Below are positions 1-8,198 of a stretch of 64,000 nucleotides of DNA, piece by piece. The notes under the pieces were generated by a model. That model did no database searches. It saw only the letters and a program-made list of their open reading frames with translations, and had not been told where the DNA came from. Each line of letters begins with the position of its first letter. The stretch's first letter is position 1. The DNA is from an uncultured Eubacteriales bacterium. GTDB lineage: Bacteria > Bacillota > Clostridia > Lachnospirales > Lachnospiraceae. The translations under genes were made by a program, and so were the position numbers. The stretch is taken from the NCBI GenBank assembly GCA_900315425.1, contig OMZA01000002.1, positions 1-64,000 of the forward strand, in the 5' to 3' direction.

Positions 1-608
1 CAAAAAACACAATAAACGTCGGAAAAGCTATGTATGATAAATACATAGTTAACGGTCAGAAGACAGACAAAAATACTTACGCTGAAGTGGCAGCGTTAGT
101 ATTAAGCAGTGCCGGAATGTTCATATCCGGAACCCAGATATACAGCAGCGGAAGAGGATTTGTAAATGAGCTTTCTACGTCTGTAAACAGTAATGTTTTG
201 ACAGAGGTTAATGTGGCCGGGAGAGAAGCGGCAGCGAGTCAAAGTGGGATAGATAAGGGTGGAAGTAAGTCCACAGAAATTGTTCCTTATTATCCGGATA
301 ATAATGGAGCAATCAGAGGAACTGAAGAATTTATTCATCTTAAGGAAGGTGAAATAATTGATAGATATGGAAAAGTGACAGGTAAATATTTTTCACCTGT
401 TGGAACACCAATGGAAATGAGAGCATTACCGTATGATGCAGATTTATCAAAATACCATCAATATGAGGTTCTGAAACCATTTGAAGTTGAAACTTCAACA
501 ATTGCTTCTGCTTTTGATAATATAGGATTAGGAACTCAATACCGTTCTCCAGTAAGTGTTGAGGTATTACTAAAACGTGGAATTATTAAGGAAGTAGGAG
601 GTAATTGA
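1..608 (+). CDS. C-terminal part of a TNT-domain (NAD+ glycohydrolase) polymorphic toxin; 5' end outside the window
   Basis: The reading frame is open to the left window edge (the first in-frame Met is at 30), so the true start is probably upstream. About residues 95-190 counted from that Met match the TNT fold (DUF4237): the motif around DRYGKVTGKYFSPVGTP, then RALP, YEVLKPFEV, and the G-T-Q-Y motif with the conserved glutamine. In the family (CpnT of Mycobacterium tuberculosis) this domain hydrolyses NAD+ in the target cell. Before it lies a Gly/Ala/Ser-rich stretch and a short hydrophobic segment (residues about 21-36), which looks like the tail of a delivery region. The gene is followed 2 bases later by a small gene with its own strong ribosome site, the usual place for an immunity gene. 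The family call is by motif reading only; the delivery domain is not visible. Confidence 0.75.
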   Translation, partial: KNTINVGKAMYDKYIVNGQKTDKNTYAEVAALVLSSAGMFISGTQIYSSGRGFVNELSTSVNSNVLTEVNVAGREAAASQSGIDKGGSKSTEIVPYYPDNNGAIRGTEEFIHLKEGEIIDRYGKVTGKYFSPVGTPMEMRALPYDADLSKYHQYEVLKPFEVETSTIASAFDNIGLGTQYRSPVSVEVLLKRGIIKEVGGN

Positions 609-610
609 TT

Positions 611-847
611 ATGAATGTTGAGGAATTATTAATAAAATTGGAACAAGAAAAAATACCATCAAGATGGTATTCAGTTAATGGCAATTTAGCATCTGATATT
701 TATATGCTTAGAAAGGTTCATAACTATTGGGAATTTTTCTATGTTGATGAACGGGGTAATCAAAATAATGGTTATAGACGTTTCAACGATGAAAGTGAAG
801 CTTGTAATTACATGTTTGATAAGCTGATTTATGAAAAAGAACATTAG
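611..847 (+). CDS. Small protein, candidate immunity protein for the TNT toxin
   Basis: Encodes 78 residues. ATG at 611 is preferred over TTG at 605 because AGGAGGT at 596-602 sits 8 bases before it. The protein is acidic and aromatic-rich (motifs RWYSVNG, YWEFFYVDERG, ACNYMF), predicted soluble, with no signal peptide or membrane segment. Its position immediately after the toxin domain, with the ribosome site inside the toxin's last codons, is what suggests an immunity role; I do not recognise the family with certainty. Neutralisation of the toxin is inference from context. Confidence 0.6.
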   Translation: MNVEELLIKLEQEKIPSRWYSVNGNLASDIYMLRKVHNYWEFFYVDERGNQNNGYRRFNDESEACNYMFDKLIYEKEH

Positions 848-885
848 TAGATGCTAGAATATGAAATGTCAGAAAGGATTATTTT

Positions 886-1134
886 ATGGAAGGTTTACCA
901 CCGTATGCGACAGAAAAGAATTATATTGAGGCAAAACAAATAGTAGCAAAACTATTTATAGATATGGAAATCCATTGTTTTACTGATGATTTTTTACAAG
1001 AAAAGACTATCGAATTATTATCGATTGTATATGGCAAGGGCGGCGACTATACTAAAGACATGTATTGGGAATTTGGTAAAGCATTCTTTGAAAAAGAATC
1101 TCTTTTAAACGAATTACGAGAAAAAGGAGAATAA
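886..1134 (+). CDS. Small hypothetical protein next to the toxin/immunity pair
   Basis: Encodes 82 residues, with a plausible AAAGGA ribosome site just upstream. It is predicted soluble and helical, with many Glu and Lys and a central aromatic/glycine patch (YGKGGDYTKDMYWEFG). No domain recognised. It could be a second immunity gene, since toxin cassettes often carry orphan immunity genes, or an unrelated cargo gene. The transposase remnant begins directly after its stop codon. Confidence 0.5.
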   Translation: MEGLPPYATEKNYIEAKQIVAKLFIDMEIHCFTDDFLQEKTIELLSIVYGKGGDYTKDMYWEFGKAFFEKESLLNELREKGE

Positions 1135-1443
1135 AATTCTAAGGAAGAAGCAGTTGAGGCTCCTATGAAGATACTTGATGAAATAAGGGCTTATAATGGA
1201 AAATTAAATTACCGTGAACTGGTTGAATTAGTAACAAGAATTAACAATCGTGTTAATGCACAGGTAAACCAGGGAACAGGAAGAATTCCGATGATGTATT
1301 TTAACAGAGAAAAGGCTTTCTTAAACAGCCTACCCACTGATACCATAAGAAAGCCTTATCAAATCACCACAAATACCGTAAAAGTCAATCATTCAAGCAT
1401 GTTTTATTACAAAGGATGCTTGATGACTTCATACTTTTTCTGA
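1135..1443 (+). pseudogene. Fragment of an IS21-type transposase (IstA-like)
   Basis: The open frame starts right after the previous stop codon and has an internal Met at 1165. The peptide has the layout of the C-terminal part of IstA transposases: INNRVNAQVNQGTG, RIPMMYFNREKAFL, a proline step and KVNHSSMFYYKG. Intact homologues continue after YYKG into a YSVP motif; here the frame instead runs into LMTSYFF and stops at 1443. The DDE catalytic core and the helper ATPase IstB are absent, so the element is dead. Family assignment is from recall of IstA sequences. Confidence 0.65.
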
Positions 1444-1468
1444 TCGTACATTCTTAATTCAACCTTTC

Positions 1469-1549
1469 TGATAATGTCCACCTCCTTATCCGGAGGATAG
1501 CCTACCACATTTGAGACATTTTCTCTTGTGGTTTATTAAGACATTATCA
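1469..1549. repeat. Inverted repeat, possible insertion-sequence end
   Basis: TGATAATGTC at 1469-1478 is matched perfectly by GACATTATCA at 1540-1549. Inside lies a second pair, ACCACA (1504-1509) and TGTGGT (1527-1532), and a related word TTGAGACATT at 1511-1520. Repeated GACATT words next to an IS21-type transposase fragment suggest the remains of the element's multi-repeat terminus. The whole could also fold as an RNA stem. Confidence 0.4.
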
Positions 1550-1584
1550 AAAATGGTTTATAAGAAACTCAAGCCTTGCTATAA

Positions 1585-1613
1585 TTGACTTAAAATCTAT
1601 ATTATGTTAATAT
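1585..1613 (+). promoter_or_regulatory. Probable sigma-A promoter for the pheST leader
   Basis: TTGACT (1585-1590), a 17-base spacer, then TAATAT (1608-1613; 4 of 6 consensus). It lies upstream of the T-box leader. Confidence 0.4.
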
Positions 1614-1629
1614 TTAATCTGTGCGTTGA

Positions 1630-1950
1630 AGATGCATAGTAAGTAAAAACTGCTGTCTTGTTTGAAAACATGTACAGTAATACAGAGAGTTTCGTCACCG
1701 GCTGAAAGCGAGACGAGTTTGATACTGAAGTTCACATCGGAGCTCCATTTTTGAAGGACAATGGATTCGAAGAAGTAGGAGATTTTCTAAAGAGCAGAAA
1801 GTTTTCTTAAAAATGTAAAAGTTTGTGTAGAAAATGGCGAGTAATGGACGTAAACCATAAGATAAGTGCCTAATTATAATGATTAGGAAGTTGGGTGGTA
1901 CCGCGATAATTCGTCCCAATCAGATAGAGATATCTGGTTGGGCTTTTTTA
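1630..1950 (+). promoter_or_regulatory. T-box leader (phenylalanine) of pheST
   Basis: The conserved T-box sequence GGGTGGTACCGCG is at about 1893-1905. The stem I GCTGAAAGC motif is at about 1701-1709 and the likely specifier codon TTC (Phe) is at 1731-1733, inside GAAGTTCACATCGG. The leader ends in an intrinsic terminator (1915-1949). In this riboswitch class, uncharged tRNA pairs with the specifier and the T-box, stabilises an antiterminator and allows transcription of the synthetase genes. The downstream pheS confirms the amino-acid assignment. Confidence 0.93.
1915..1949 (+). terminator. T-box regulated terminator before pheS
   Basis: CCCAATCAGATA pairs with TATCTGGTTGGG, followed by a run of six T (1944-1949). 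Its 5' arm overlaps the region just after the T-box, as expected for a terminator/antiterminator switch. Confidence 0.9.
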
Positions 1951-1997
1951 TATTGCCGACCAGGATTAAAATATTTGTTTGAAAGGAAAGAAGAACT

Positions 1998-3020
1998 ATG
2001 ATGAAGGAAGATTTAGAGAAGATTCAAGCAGAAGCCCTTGAAAAAATCCAGAATTCTGACGCCCTAGAAAAATTAAATGAGATAAGAGTTGCTTATCTTG
2101 GAAAAAAAGGTGAGTTAAAGCAGGTTTTAAAGGGAATGAAGGACGTGGCTCCGGAAGACAGACCTAAAGTAGGAGAAATGGTAAATAAAGCCAGAGAGAT
2201 AATTGAGAGCAAACTTGAAGAAACAAAGAAGAAACTTGAAGAGGCAGCTAGAGAAAAGAAGCTTGCTGCAGAAGTTATAGACGTAACTCTTCCGGCTAAG
2301 AGAATAAAGTTAGGTCATAGACATCCAAATACAATAGCTCTTGAAGAGGTAGAGAGAATATTTATTGGAATGGGATATGAAGTAGTAAGTGGACCGGAAG
2401 TTGAATATGATTACTATAACTTTGAGGCTTTAAATATTCCGGCTAATCACCCTGCAAAGGATGAGCAGGATACATTTTATATAACAAATGATATCCTTCT
2501 TAGAACTCAGACATCATCAGTACAGGTGCATGAAATGGAAAAGGGAAGACTTCCAATAAAGATGATTTCCCCAGGAAGAGTATTTAGATCAGATGAAGTA
2601 GATGCAACACATTCTCCTTCTTTCCATCAGATAGAAGGTCTTGTAATAGATAAGAATATAACATTTTCTGACTTAAAAGGTACATTAGCACAGTTTGCTA
2701 AGGAACTTTTTGGAGAGGATACAAAAGTAAAGTTCAGACCACATCATTTCCCATTTACAGAGCCAAGTGCCGAAGTAGATGTATCATGTTTTAAATGCCA
2801 TGGTAAAGGCTGTAGAATGTGTAAGGGCTCTGGATGGATAGAGATTCTTGGATGTGGTATGGTTCATCCACACGTTCTTGAAATGAGAGGTATTGATCCA
2901 AATGAGTATACAGGATTTGCATTTGGTGTAGGTCTTGAAAGAATAGCATTACTTAAATATGAAATCGATGATATGAGACTTATGTACGAAAACGATGTTC
3001 GTTTCTTAAAGCAGTTTTAA
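1998..3020 (+). CDS. pheS: Phenylalanyl-tRNA synthetase alpha subunit
   Basis: Encodes 340 residues, the normal PheS length. It forms the catalytic alpha2beta2 enzyme with PheT and charges tRNA-Phe. An N-terminal coiled-coil arm (residues about 1-90) binds the tRNA. The class II core follows from the GHRHPNT motif; motif 2 ([19 protein letters not shown]) is near residue 194 and motif 3 ([13 protein letters not shown]) near residue 310. A Cys cluster [12 protein letters not shown] near 263-275 is common in Firmicute PheS. The start ATG at 1998 has AAAGGA nine bases upstream; ATG at 2001 is possible but worse spaced. Expression is controlled by the T-box leader; pheT follows after 18 bases. 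Confidence 0.98.
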   Translation: MMKEDLEKIQAEALEKIQNSDALEKLNEIRVAYLGKKGELKQVLKGMKDVAPEDRPKVGEMVNKAREIIESKLEETKKKLEEAAREKKLAAEVIDVTLPAKRIKLGHRHPNTIALEEVERIFIGMGYEVVSGPEVEYDYYNFEALNIPANHPAKDEQDTFYITNDILLRTQTSSVQVHEMEKGRLPIKMISPGRVFRSDEVDATHSPSFHQIEGLVIDKNITFSDLKGTLAQFAKELFGEDTKVKFRPHHFPFTEPSAEVDVSCFKCHGKGCRMCKGSGWIEILGCGMVHPHVLEMRGIDPNEYTGFAFGVGLERIALLKYEIDDMRLMYENDVRFLKQF

Positions 3021-3038
3021 TTACAAGGAGGAATCAAG

Positions 3039-5453
3039 ATGAATACACCATTATCGTGGATAAAAGCATATGTACCTGATTTAGATTGTAGTGATCAGGA
3101 GTATACAGATGCAATGACCCTTACAGGAACAAAGGTTGAGGGATTTGATAGATTAGATAAGGACCTTGAAAAAATCGTTGTAGGTCAGATAGAGAAAATA
3201 GAAAAACATCCTGATGCAGATAAATTAGTTATTTGCCAGGTAAACATTGGAACAGAGACAATTCAAATTGTAACAGGAGCTCCAAATGTTGAAGTAGGAC
3301 AGAAGGTACCTGTGGTATTAGACGGAGGAAGAGTAGCCGGAGGACATGACGGAAGTAGAACTGAAGGCGGAATTCAGATAAAAAAAGGAAAACTAAGAGG
3401 CGTTGAATCCTATGGAATGATGTGCTCAATTGAGGAATTGGGTTCAGATAGAAATATGTATCCGGAAGCACCAGAAAATGGTATATACATTTTCCCTGAA
3501 AATACAGAGGTTGGAGCAGATGCTGTAGAAGTACTTGGTCTTCACGATACAGTATTTGAGTACGAGATAACATCAAATAGGGTAGATTGTTATAGTGTAA
3601 TTGGAATAGCTAGAGAAGCGGCTGCAACATTTAACAAGGAATTTAAACCACCTGTCGTTAAGGAAACAGGAAATGATGAAAATGTAAATGACATTGTTAC
3701 AGTTGAAGTGAAGGATTCTGATCTTTGTAGAAGATATACCGCCAGAGTTGTAAAAAATGTTAAGATTGCACCATCACCACAGTGGATGCAGAGAAGGCTT
3801 GCAAATGCAGGAATCAGACCAATTAATAATATCGTAGATATTACTAATTACGTAATGGAAGAATATGGACAGCCAATGCATGCATATGATCTTTCGACTT
3901 TATCAGGAAACAAGATAATTGTTGAAAGAGCAAAGGATGGAGAGACATATACAACTCTTGATGGTCAGAAAAGAAAATTGGATAAAGATATCCTTCTCAT
4001 AAAGGATGCCGAAAAGCCGGTAGGAATAGCAGGAATCATGGGTGGTGAAAACTCAATGATTACAGATGATGTAAAGGACGTTATGTTTGAGGCTGCATGC
4101 TTTGATGGCACAAATATAAGACTTTCATCTAAGAGATTAGGCCTTAGAACTGATGCATCAGGAAAATTTGAAAAGGGTCTCGATCCAAATAATGCTATAG
4201 ACGCTATAAACAGAGCATGCCAGTTAATGGAAGAACTTGGTGTAGGTGAAGTTGTAGGTGGCGTAGTTGATGTATATGATAAGAAAAATGAACCGGTAAG
4301 AGTTAAATTTGAGCCGGAAAAGATAAATGCGCTATTGGGAACTAATTTCTCTAATGAAGAAATGATTGGATATCTTGAAAAAATAGAATTAGCATATGAT
4401 GCTGATACAAATGAAATTGTAGCGCCAACATTTAGACAGGACATTCATGTTATGGCAGATCTTGCAGAAGAAGTTGCAAGATTCTATGGATATGATAAGA
4501 TTCCAACAACAATGCCAAGTAGCTCATCTACAACAGGAAAACTTACATATGAGATGAGAATAGATAATGTGGCAAAATCAGTGGCAGAGTTTTGCGGATT
4601 CAGCCAGTCAATGACATATTCATTTGAAAGTCCAAAGGTATTTGATAAATTACTTATTCCGGCAGATAGTAAGATAAGAGATGCAATTACTATATCTAAT
4701 CCATTAGGAGAAGATTATAGTATTATGAGAACAATTCCATTAAATGGAATGTTAGTATCTCTTTCAACAAACTACAACAGAAGAAACAAAGATGTAAGAC
4801 TTTATGAATTGGGAAATATTTATATTCCTAAGGCATTACCACTTACAGAACTTCCAGATGAAAGAATGCAGTTAACACTTGGAATGTATGGAGAGGGAGA
4901 CTTCTTCACAATGAAGGGTGTAATAGAGGAATTCTTTGAAAAGGCAGGAATGAAGGAACTTGTAACATATGAAAAATCAATATATTCATTCCTTCATCCA
5001 GGAAGACAGGCAGATATTACATATGCAGGAAGAAAGGTTGGATATATAGGAGAACTTCACCCTGCAGTTGGCGATAATTACAACATAAAAGACAGAGTAT
5101 ATGTAGCAGTAATAGATATGCCACAGATATATGACTTAACCTCGTTTGATAGAAAATACAAGGGAATAGCAAAATATCCGGCAGTAACTAGAGATATCTC
5201 TATGGTAGTACCAAAGGAGGTACTTGCAGGTCAAATAGAAGAAGTTATTAGAAAAAATGCAGAAGAACTTCTTGAAGAATGCACATTGTTTGATATTTAC
5301 GAAGGAGCTCAGATTGGTGCAGGCTTTAAATCAATGGCTTATTCTGTAGCATTTAGAGCACCGGACAGAACTCTTGCTGAAGATGAAGTAAATGATGTTA
5401 TGAATAAGATTCTTTCTGGACTTAAAGAGTTAGGAATTGAGCTTAGAGCATAG
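3039..5453 (+). CDS. pheT: Phenylalanyl-tRNA synthetase beta subunit
   Basis: Encodes 804 residues, full length for bacterial PheT. Domains in order: an EMAP-like tRNA-binding OB fold (about residues 40-155), the B3/B4 domain with the editing site for mischarged Tyr (about 210-370), B5 (about 400-475), a catalytic-like core, and a C-terminal FDX-ACB anticodon-binding domain (about 709-802; starts near KYPAVTRDISMVVP). It is co-transcribed with pheS behind the T-box and has a strong AAGGAGG ribosome site. Confidence 0.98.
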   Translation: MNTPLSWIKAYVPDLDCSDQEYTDAMTLTGTKVEGFDRLDKDLEKIVVGQIEKIEKHPDADKLVICQVNIGTETIQIVTGAPNVEVGQKVPVVLDGGRVAGGHDGSRTEGGIQIKKGKLRGVESYGMMCSIEELGSDRNMYPEAPENGIYIFPENTEVGADAVEVLGLHDTVFEYEITSNRVDCYSVIGIAREAAATFNKEFKPPVVKETGNDENVNDIVTVEVKDSDLCRRYTARVVKNVKIAPSPQWMQRRLANAGIRPINNIVDITNYVMEEYGQPMHAYDLSTLSGNKIIVERAKDGETYTTLDGQKRKLDKDILLIKDAEKPVGIAGIMGGENSMITDDVKDVMFEAACFDGTNIRLSSKRLGLRTDASGKFEKGLDPNNAIDAINRACQLMEELGVGEVVGGVVDVYDKKNEPVRVKFEPEKINALLGTNFSNEEMIGYLEKIELAYDADTNEIVAPTFRQDIHVMADLAEEVARFYGYDKIPTTMPSSSSTTGKLTYEMRIDNVAKSVAEFCGFSQSMTYSFESPKVFDKLLIPADSKIRDAITISNPLGEDYSIMRTIPLNGMLVSLSTNYNRRNKDVRLYELGNIYIPKALPLTELPDERMQLTLGMYGEGDFFTMKGVIEEFFEKAGMKELVTYEKSIYSFLHPGRQADITYAGRKVGYIGELHPAVGDNYNIKDRVYVAVIDMPQIYDLTSFDRKYKGIAKYPAVTRDISMVVPKEVLAGQIEEVIRKNAEELLEECTLFDIYEGAQIGAGFKSMAYSVAFRAPDRTLAEDEVNDVMNKILSGLKELGIELRA

Positions 5454-5491
5454 TTAGAAGTTGTTAAGTAAAGAAGAATTAAAGGTAAAAT

Positions 5492-6607
5492 ATGAATAAT
5501 AGAGTAAAAGATGGTGCTAAGGCAGTGGGACTGGTGTTATTCGGAACCATTGTCTTAGGATACAAATATTATAGAAATATGTTTCTGGGTAACAGATATC
5601 TAGATAAAAATTTACCTAAAATGAAAGAAACAAAAAAGAAGTTAATTATTAAGCAGGAAGAGGATGGATATTATTCGATTCAAAAGAAAGATAATTCGGA
5701 ATTTAGAATTCTTCAGTTAACAGACATCCATATTGGTGGTGGATATTTATCAAGACATGAAGATATGACAGCTCTTAATATTATAAGAAGAGTAGTTAAG
5801 ACAGCTAATCCGGATTTGATAGTAATTACCGGGGATTTGAATTGTCCTGATATGTCTCAGTCTATGACAAGAAATAATCTTCACAGTATGTCTATAATAA
5901 CAGACATGATAGAAAGTTCCAAGATTCCATATGCAGTGGCTTTTGGAAATCATGATGCAACTCCAAAATCAACACATACAAAAAAAGAGTTGGCAGATTA
6001 TCTTTTAGGACAAAGACACTGTGTGATGAATCTTAATGAGGATACCCAAAATATAACTGGAACATCTAATTACATAGTAAAATTAAGAAATTCAGATGGA
6101 AGTATAAATTCAGTTATATTTGTAATGGATAGCAATGAGTATGTAAAAAATGGTAGAAAAAAACAATACGATACCATAAGAGATGATCAGGTGGAATGGT
6201 ACAAAAAGCAGACTCTTCGCATAAATAAGGAAGAGAATAGAAATGTACCATCATACATATATTTTCATATGCCTGTTCAGGAATATGAAGAAGCCTGGAA
6301 TCATTCCGTAGATGGTATAGGTGATACTAAATTCTTCTTTGGAGACAGAGACGAAGAGATTAGTAAAACAGCAAAGCCAAGCAAATTGTTTGAAACTGCA
6401 AAAGAATTAGGATGTACAAAAGGTTTGTTCTGCGGACACGATCACTTAAATGATTTTTCTATAGAGTACAAAGGTATAAGACTTACTTATGGTCAGAGTA
6501 TTGACTGTCTTTTGTATGCAAAGAATCTTTCTGGTCATAAGGGAGGAACTTTGTTAAATATAGATAGAGATGGAAAGTTTACAGTTAAACCAATTAAGCA
6601 ATCCTGA
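5492..6607 (+). CDS. Membrane-anchored calcineurin-like metallophosphoesterase
   Basis: Encodes 371 residues. An N-terminal hydrophobic segment (about residues 9-25, [14 protein letters not shown]) probably anchors it in the membrane. The metallophosphoesterase signatures follow in order: DIHIGGG near 77, GDLN near 113, GNHD near 151, FHMP near 257 and GHDH near 314, giving the two-metal active site. It resembles purple-acid-phosphatase-like (Dcr2/YkuE type) phosphoesterases; the substrate is unknown. It sits 38 bases after pheT and 11 bases before queA, so it is probably in the same transcript. Confidence 0.85.
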   Translation: MNNRVKDGAKAVGLVLFGTIVLGYKYYRNMFLGNRYLDKNLPKMKETKKKLIIKQEEDGYYSIQKKDNSEFRILQLTDIHIGGGYLSRHEDMTALNIIRRVVKTANPDLIVITGDLNCPDMSQSMTRNNLHSMSIITDMIESSKIPYAVAFGNHDATPKSTHTKKELADYLLGQRHCVMNLNEDTQNITGTSNYIVKLRNSDGSINSVIFVMDSNEYVKNGRKKQYDTIRDDQVEWYKKQTLRINKEENRNVPSYIYFHMPVQEYEEAWNHSVDGIGDTKFFFGDRDEEISKTAKPSKLFETAKELGCTKGLFCGHDHLNDFSIEYKGIRLTYGQSIDCLLYAKNLSGHKGGTLLNIDRDGKFTVKPIKQS

Positions 6608-6618
6608 AAGGTTTTAAA

Positions 6619-7698
6619 ATGGAAAATGCAATAAATGATACAAAAGAAGTAGGAATGAGTCTTGAGGATTATAACTATAATCTTCCTCAGGAGTTGATAG
6701 CACAGGATCCTTTGGAAAATCGTGATTTATCAAGACTTATGTTATTAGACAAGAATACTGGAGAGATAAAACACCAGATATTTCATGACATTATTGATTA
6801 TTTAAATCCGGGAGATTGTCTGGTTTTAAATGATACAAAGGTTATTCCGGCCAGACTTATTGGTGAAAAAGAAGGCACAGGAGCCAGTGTAGAAGTTCTT
6901 TTGTTAAAAAGAAAAAAAGATAACGTATGGGAAACTTTGGTAAAGCCGGGTAAAAAAGCAAGAGTAGGTGCAAGAATATCCTTTGGAGACGGTCTTTTAG
7001 TTGGTGAAGTTATAGATGTAGTTGAAGATGGTGACAGACTTATACGTTTTGAATATGACGGTATATTTGAAGAAATCCTTGATAAATTAGGGGAAATGCC
7101 ATTACCACCTTATATAACCCATAAGCTTTTGGATAAAAACAGATACCAGACCGTATATGCCGTAAATAGCGGTTCTGCAGCGGCTCCAACTGCGGGTTTA
7201 CACTTTACAAATGATCTTTTGAAAAAGATAGAAGAAAAGGGTGTAAACATAGCCAGGGTAACATTGCATGTAGGTCTTGGAACGTTTAGACCTGTAAAGG
7301 TTGATAATATTCTAGAACACCATATGCATTCAGAGATAATCAATGTAAAAAAAGAAGCCGCAGACCTGATAAATGAGACTAAGAAAAATGGTGGAAGGAT
7401 TATTTCTGTAGGAACCACAAGTTGTAGAACTTTAGAATCTGCAGCCGATGAAAATGGTATGATTCATCCGATGAATAAAGAAACAGATATTTTTATTTAT
7501 CCGGGATATAAATTCAAGGCGGTGGATTGTCTGATAACAAACTTCCATTTACCTGAATCCACCTTGATTATGCTAGTTTCTGCACTGGCAGGAAGAGAGA
7601 ATGTTTTGACAGCATATGAGGAAGCGGTAAGGGATAAATATAGATTTTTCTCATTTGGAGATGCAATGTTTATTACAGATTGTATTGTGAAAAAATAA
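6619..7698 (+). CDS. queA: S-adenosylmethionine:tRNA ribosyltransferase-isomerase
   Basis: Encodes 359 residues. QueA transfers and isomerises the ribosyl part of SAM onto preQ1 at position 34 of GUN tRNAs, making epoxyqueuosine. Diagnostic stretches include [29 protein letters not shown], the [10 protein letters not shown] motif and [18 protein letters not shown]. The start at 6619 has AAAGG eight bases upstream; the internal Met at 6655 is where most QueA proteins begin, so this copy carries about 12 extra N-terminal residues if 6619 is used. No other queuosine gene is in the window. Confidence 0.97.
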   Translation: MENAINDTKEVGMSLEDYNYNLPQELIAQDPLENRDLSRLMLLDKNTGEIKHQIFHDIIDYLNPGDCLVLNDTKVIPARLIGEKEGTGASVEVLLLKRKKDNVWETLVKPGKKARVGARISFGDGLLVGEVIDVVEDGDRLIRFEYDGIFEEILDKLGEMPLPPYITHKLLDKNRYQTVYAVNSGSAAAPTAGLHFTNDLLKKIEEKGVNIARVTLHVGLGTFRPVKVDNILEHHMHSEIINVKKEAADLINETKKNGGRIISVGTTSCRTLESAADENGMIHPMNKETDIFIYPGYKFKAVDCLITNFHLPESTLIMLVSALAGRENVLTAYEEAVRDKYRFFSFGDAMFITDCIVKK

Positions 7699-7772
7699 TA
7701 TTCGTGTTATTATTAGTACACTATGTCTTAAATGGACAAGATGATAAGATAAAAAACATGGAGTGGAAGTAA

Positions 7773-8138
7773 ATGACAGAGGAAAGAAGAAAATCTAACA
7801 GAATGTCTATAGATGTTAAGATTAAACTTAACGCTATACGTAACAGTGGTGATCTGAGTGGTTTAAACAAAAATGAATTTAACGTTGAGGTTATAAACCT
7901 TTCTAAAGATGGAATGGCTTTCAAATCAAGCGAAGATATTCCTATTCACACATTTTATGATACAACAGTTGTATTATGGACTGGCGAGCAGTTTCAGACA
8001 GTTGTTGAAATCGTTAGAAAAGATAGCGTTGATGAGGAACTTGTTTTATACGGATGTAGATTCATAGGCATAATGCCAGCAGACCAGTTAAAGATTCAGA
8101 TCTACGAGATGCTTAACGATAGAAGCATTAACAGATAA
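7773..8138 (+). CDS. PilZ-domain protein, probable cyclic-di-GMP receptor
   Basis: Encodes 121 residues and is essentially a single PilZ domain. The two ligand motifs are visible: RRKSNR near the N-terminus (RxxxR type) and NLSKDGMAF (D/N-x-S-x-x-G) in the middle. PilZ proteins bind cyclic-di-GMP and relay it to motility, exopolysaccharide or secretion targets. No effector domain is attached, so the partner is unknown. The presence of cheR later in the window is compatible with a motile cell. The gene is followed directly by a strong hairpin. Confidence 0.85.
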   Translation: MTEERRKSNRMSIDVKIKLNAIRNSGDLSGLNKNEFNVEVINLSKDGMAFKSSEDIPIHTFYDTTVVLWTGEQFQTVVEIVRKDSVDEELVLYGCRFIGIMPADQLKIQIYEMLNDRSINR

Positions 8139-8152
8139 TTTAAATAACAGAT

Positions 8153-8188
8153 ATGCCCTCGTAAGCCTTGGCTTGTGGGGGCATTTTT
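8153..8188 (+). terminator. Terminator-like hairpin between pilZ gene and ABC-F gene
   Basis: ATGCCC (8153-8158) pairs with GGGCAT (8179-8184); the stem continues inward to AAGC/GCTT with a CTTG loop and is followed by TTTTT (8184-8188). The AGGAG ribosome site of the next gene starts at 8189, so the hairpin is either a leaky terminator or an attenuator for that gene. Confidence 0.75.
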
Positions 8189-8198
8189 AGGAGTAAAT

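Noticed and set aside
3965-4444. Long open frame on the minus strand inside pheT
   Set aside because: Lies fully within a confidently assigned gene, Ser/Pro-rich composition typical of antisense reading of A-rich codons, no ribosome site.
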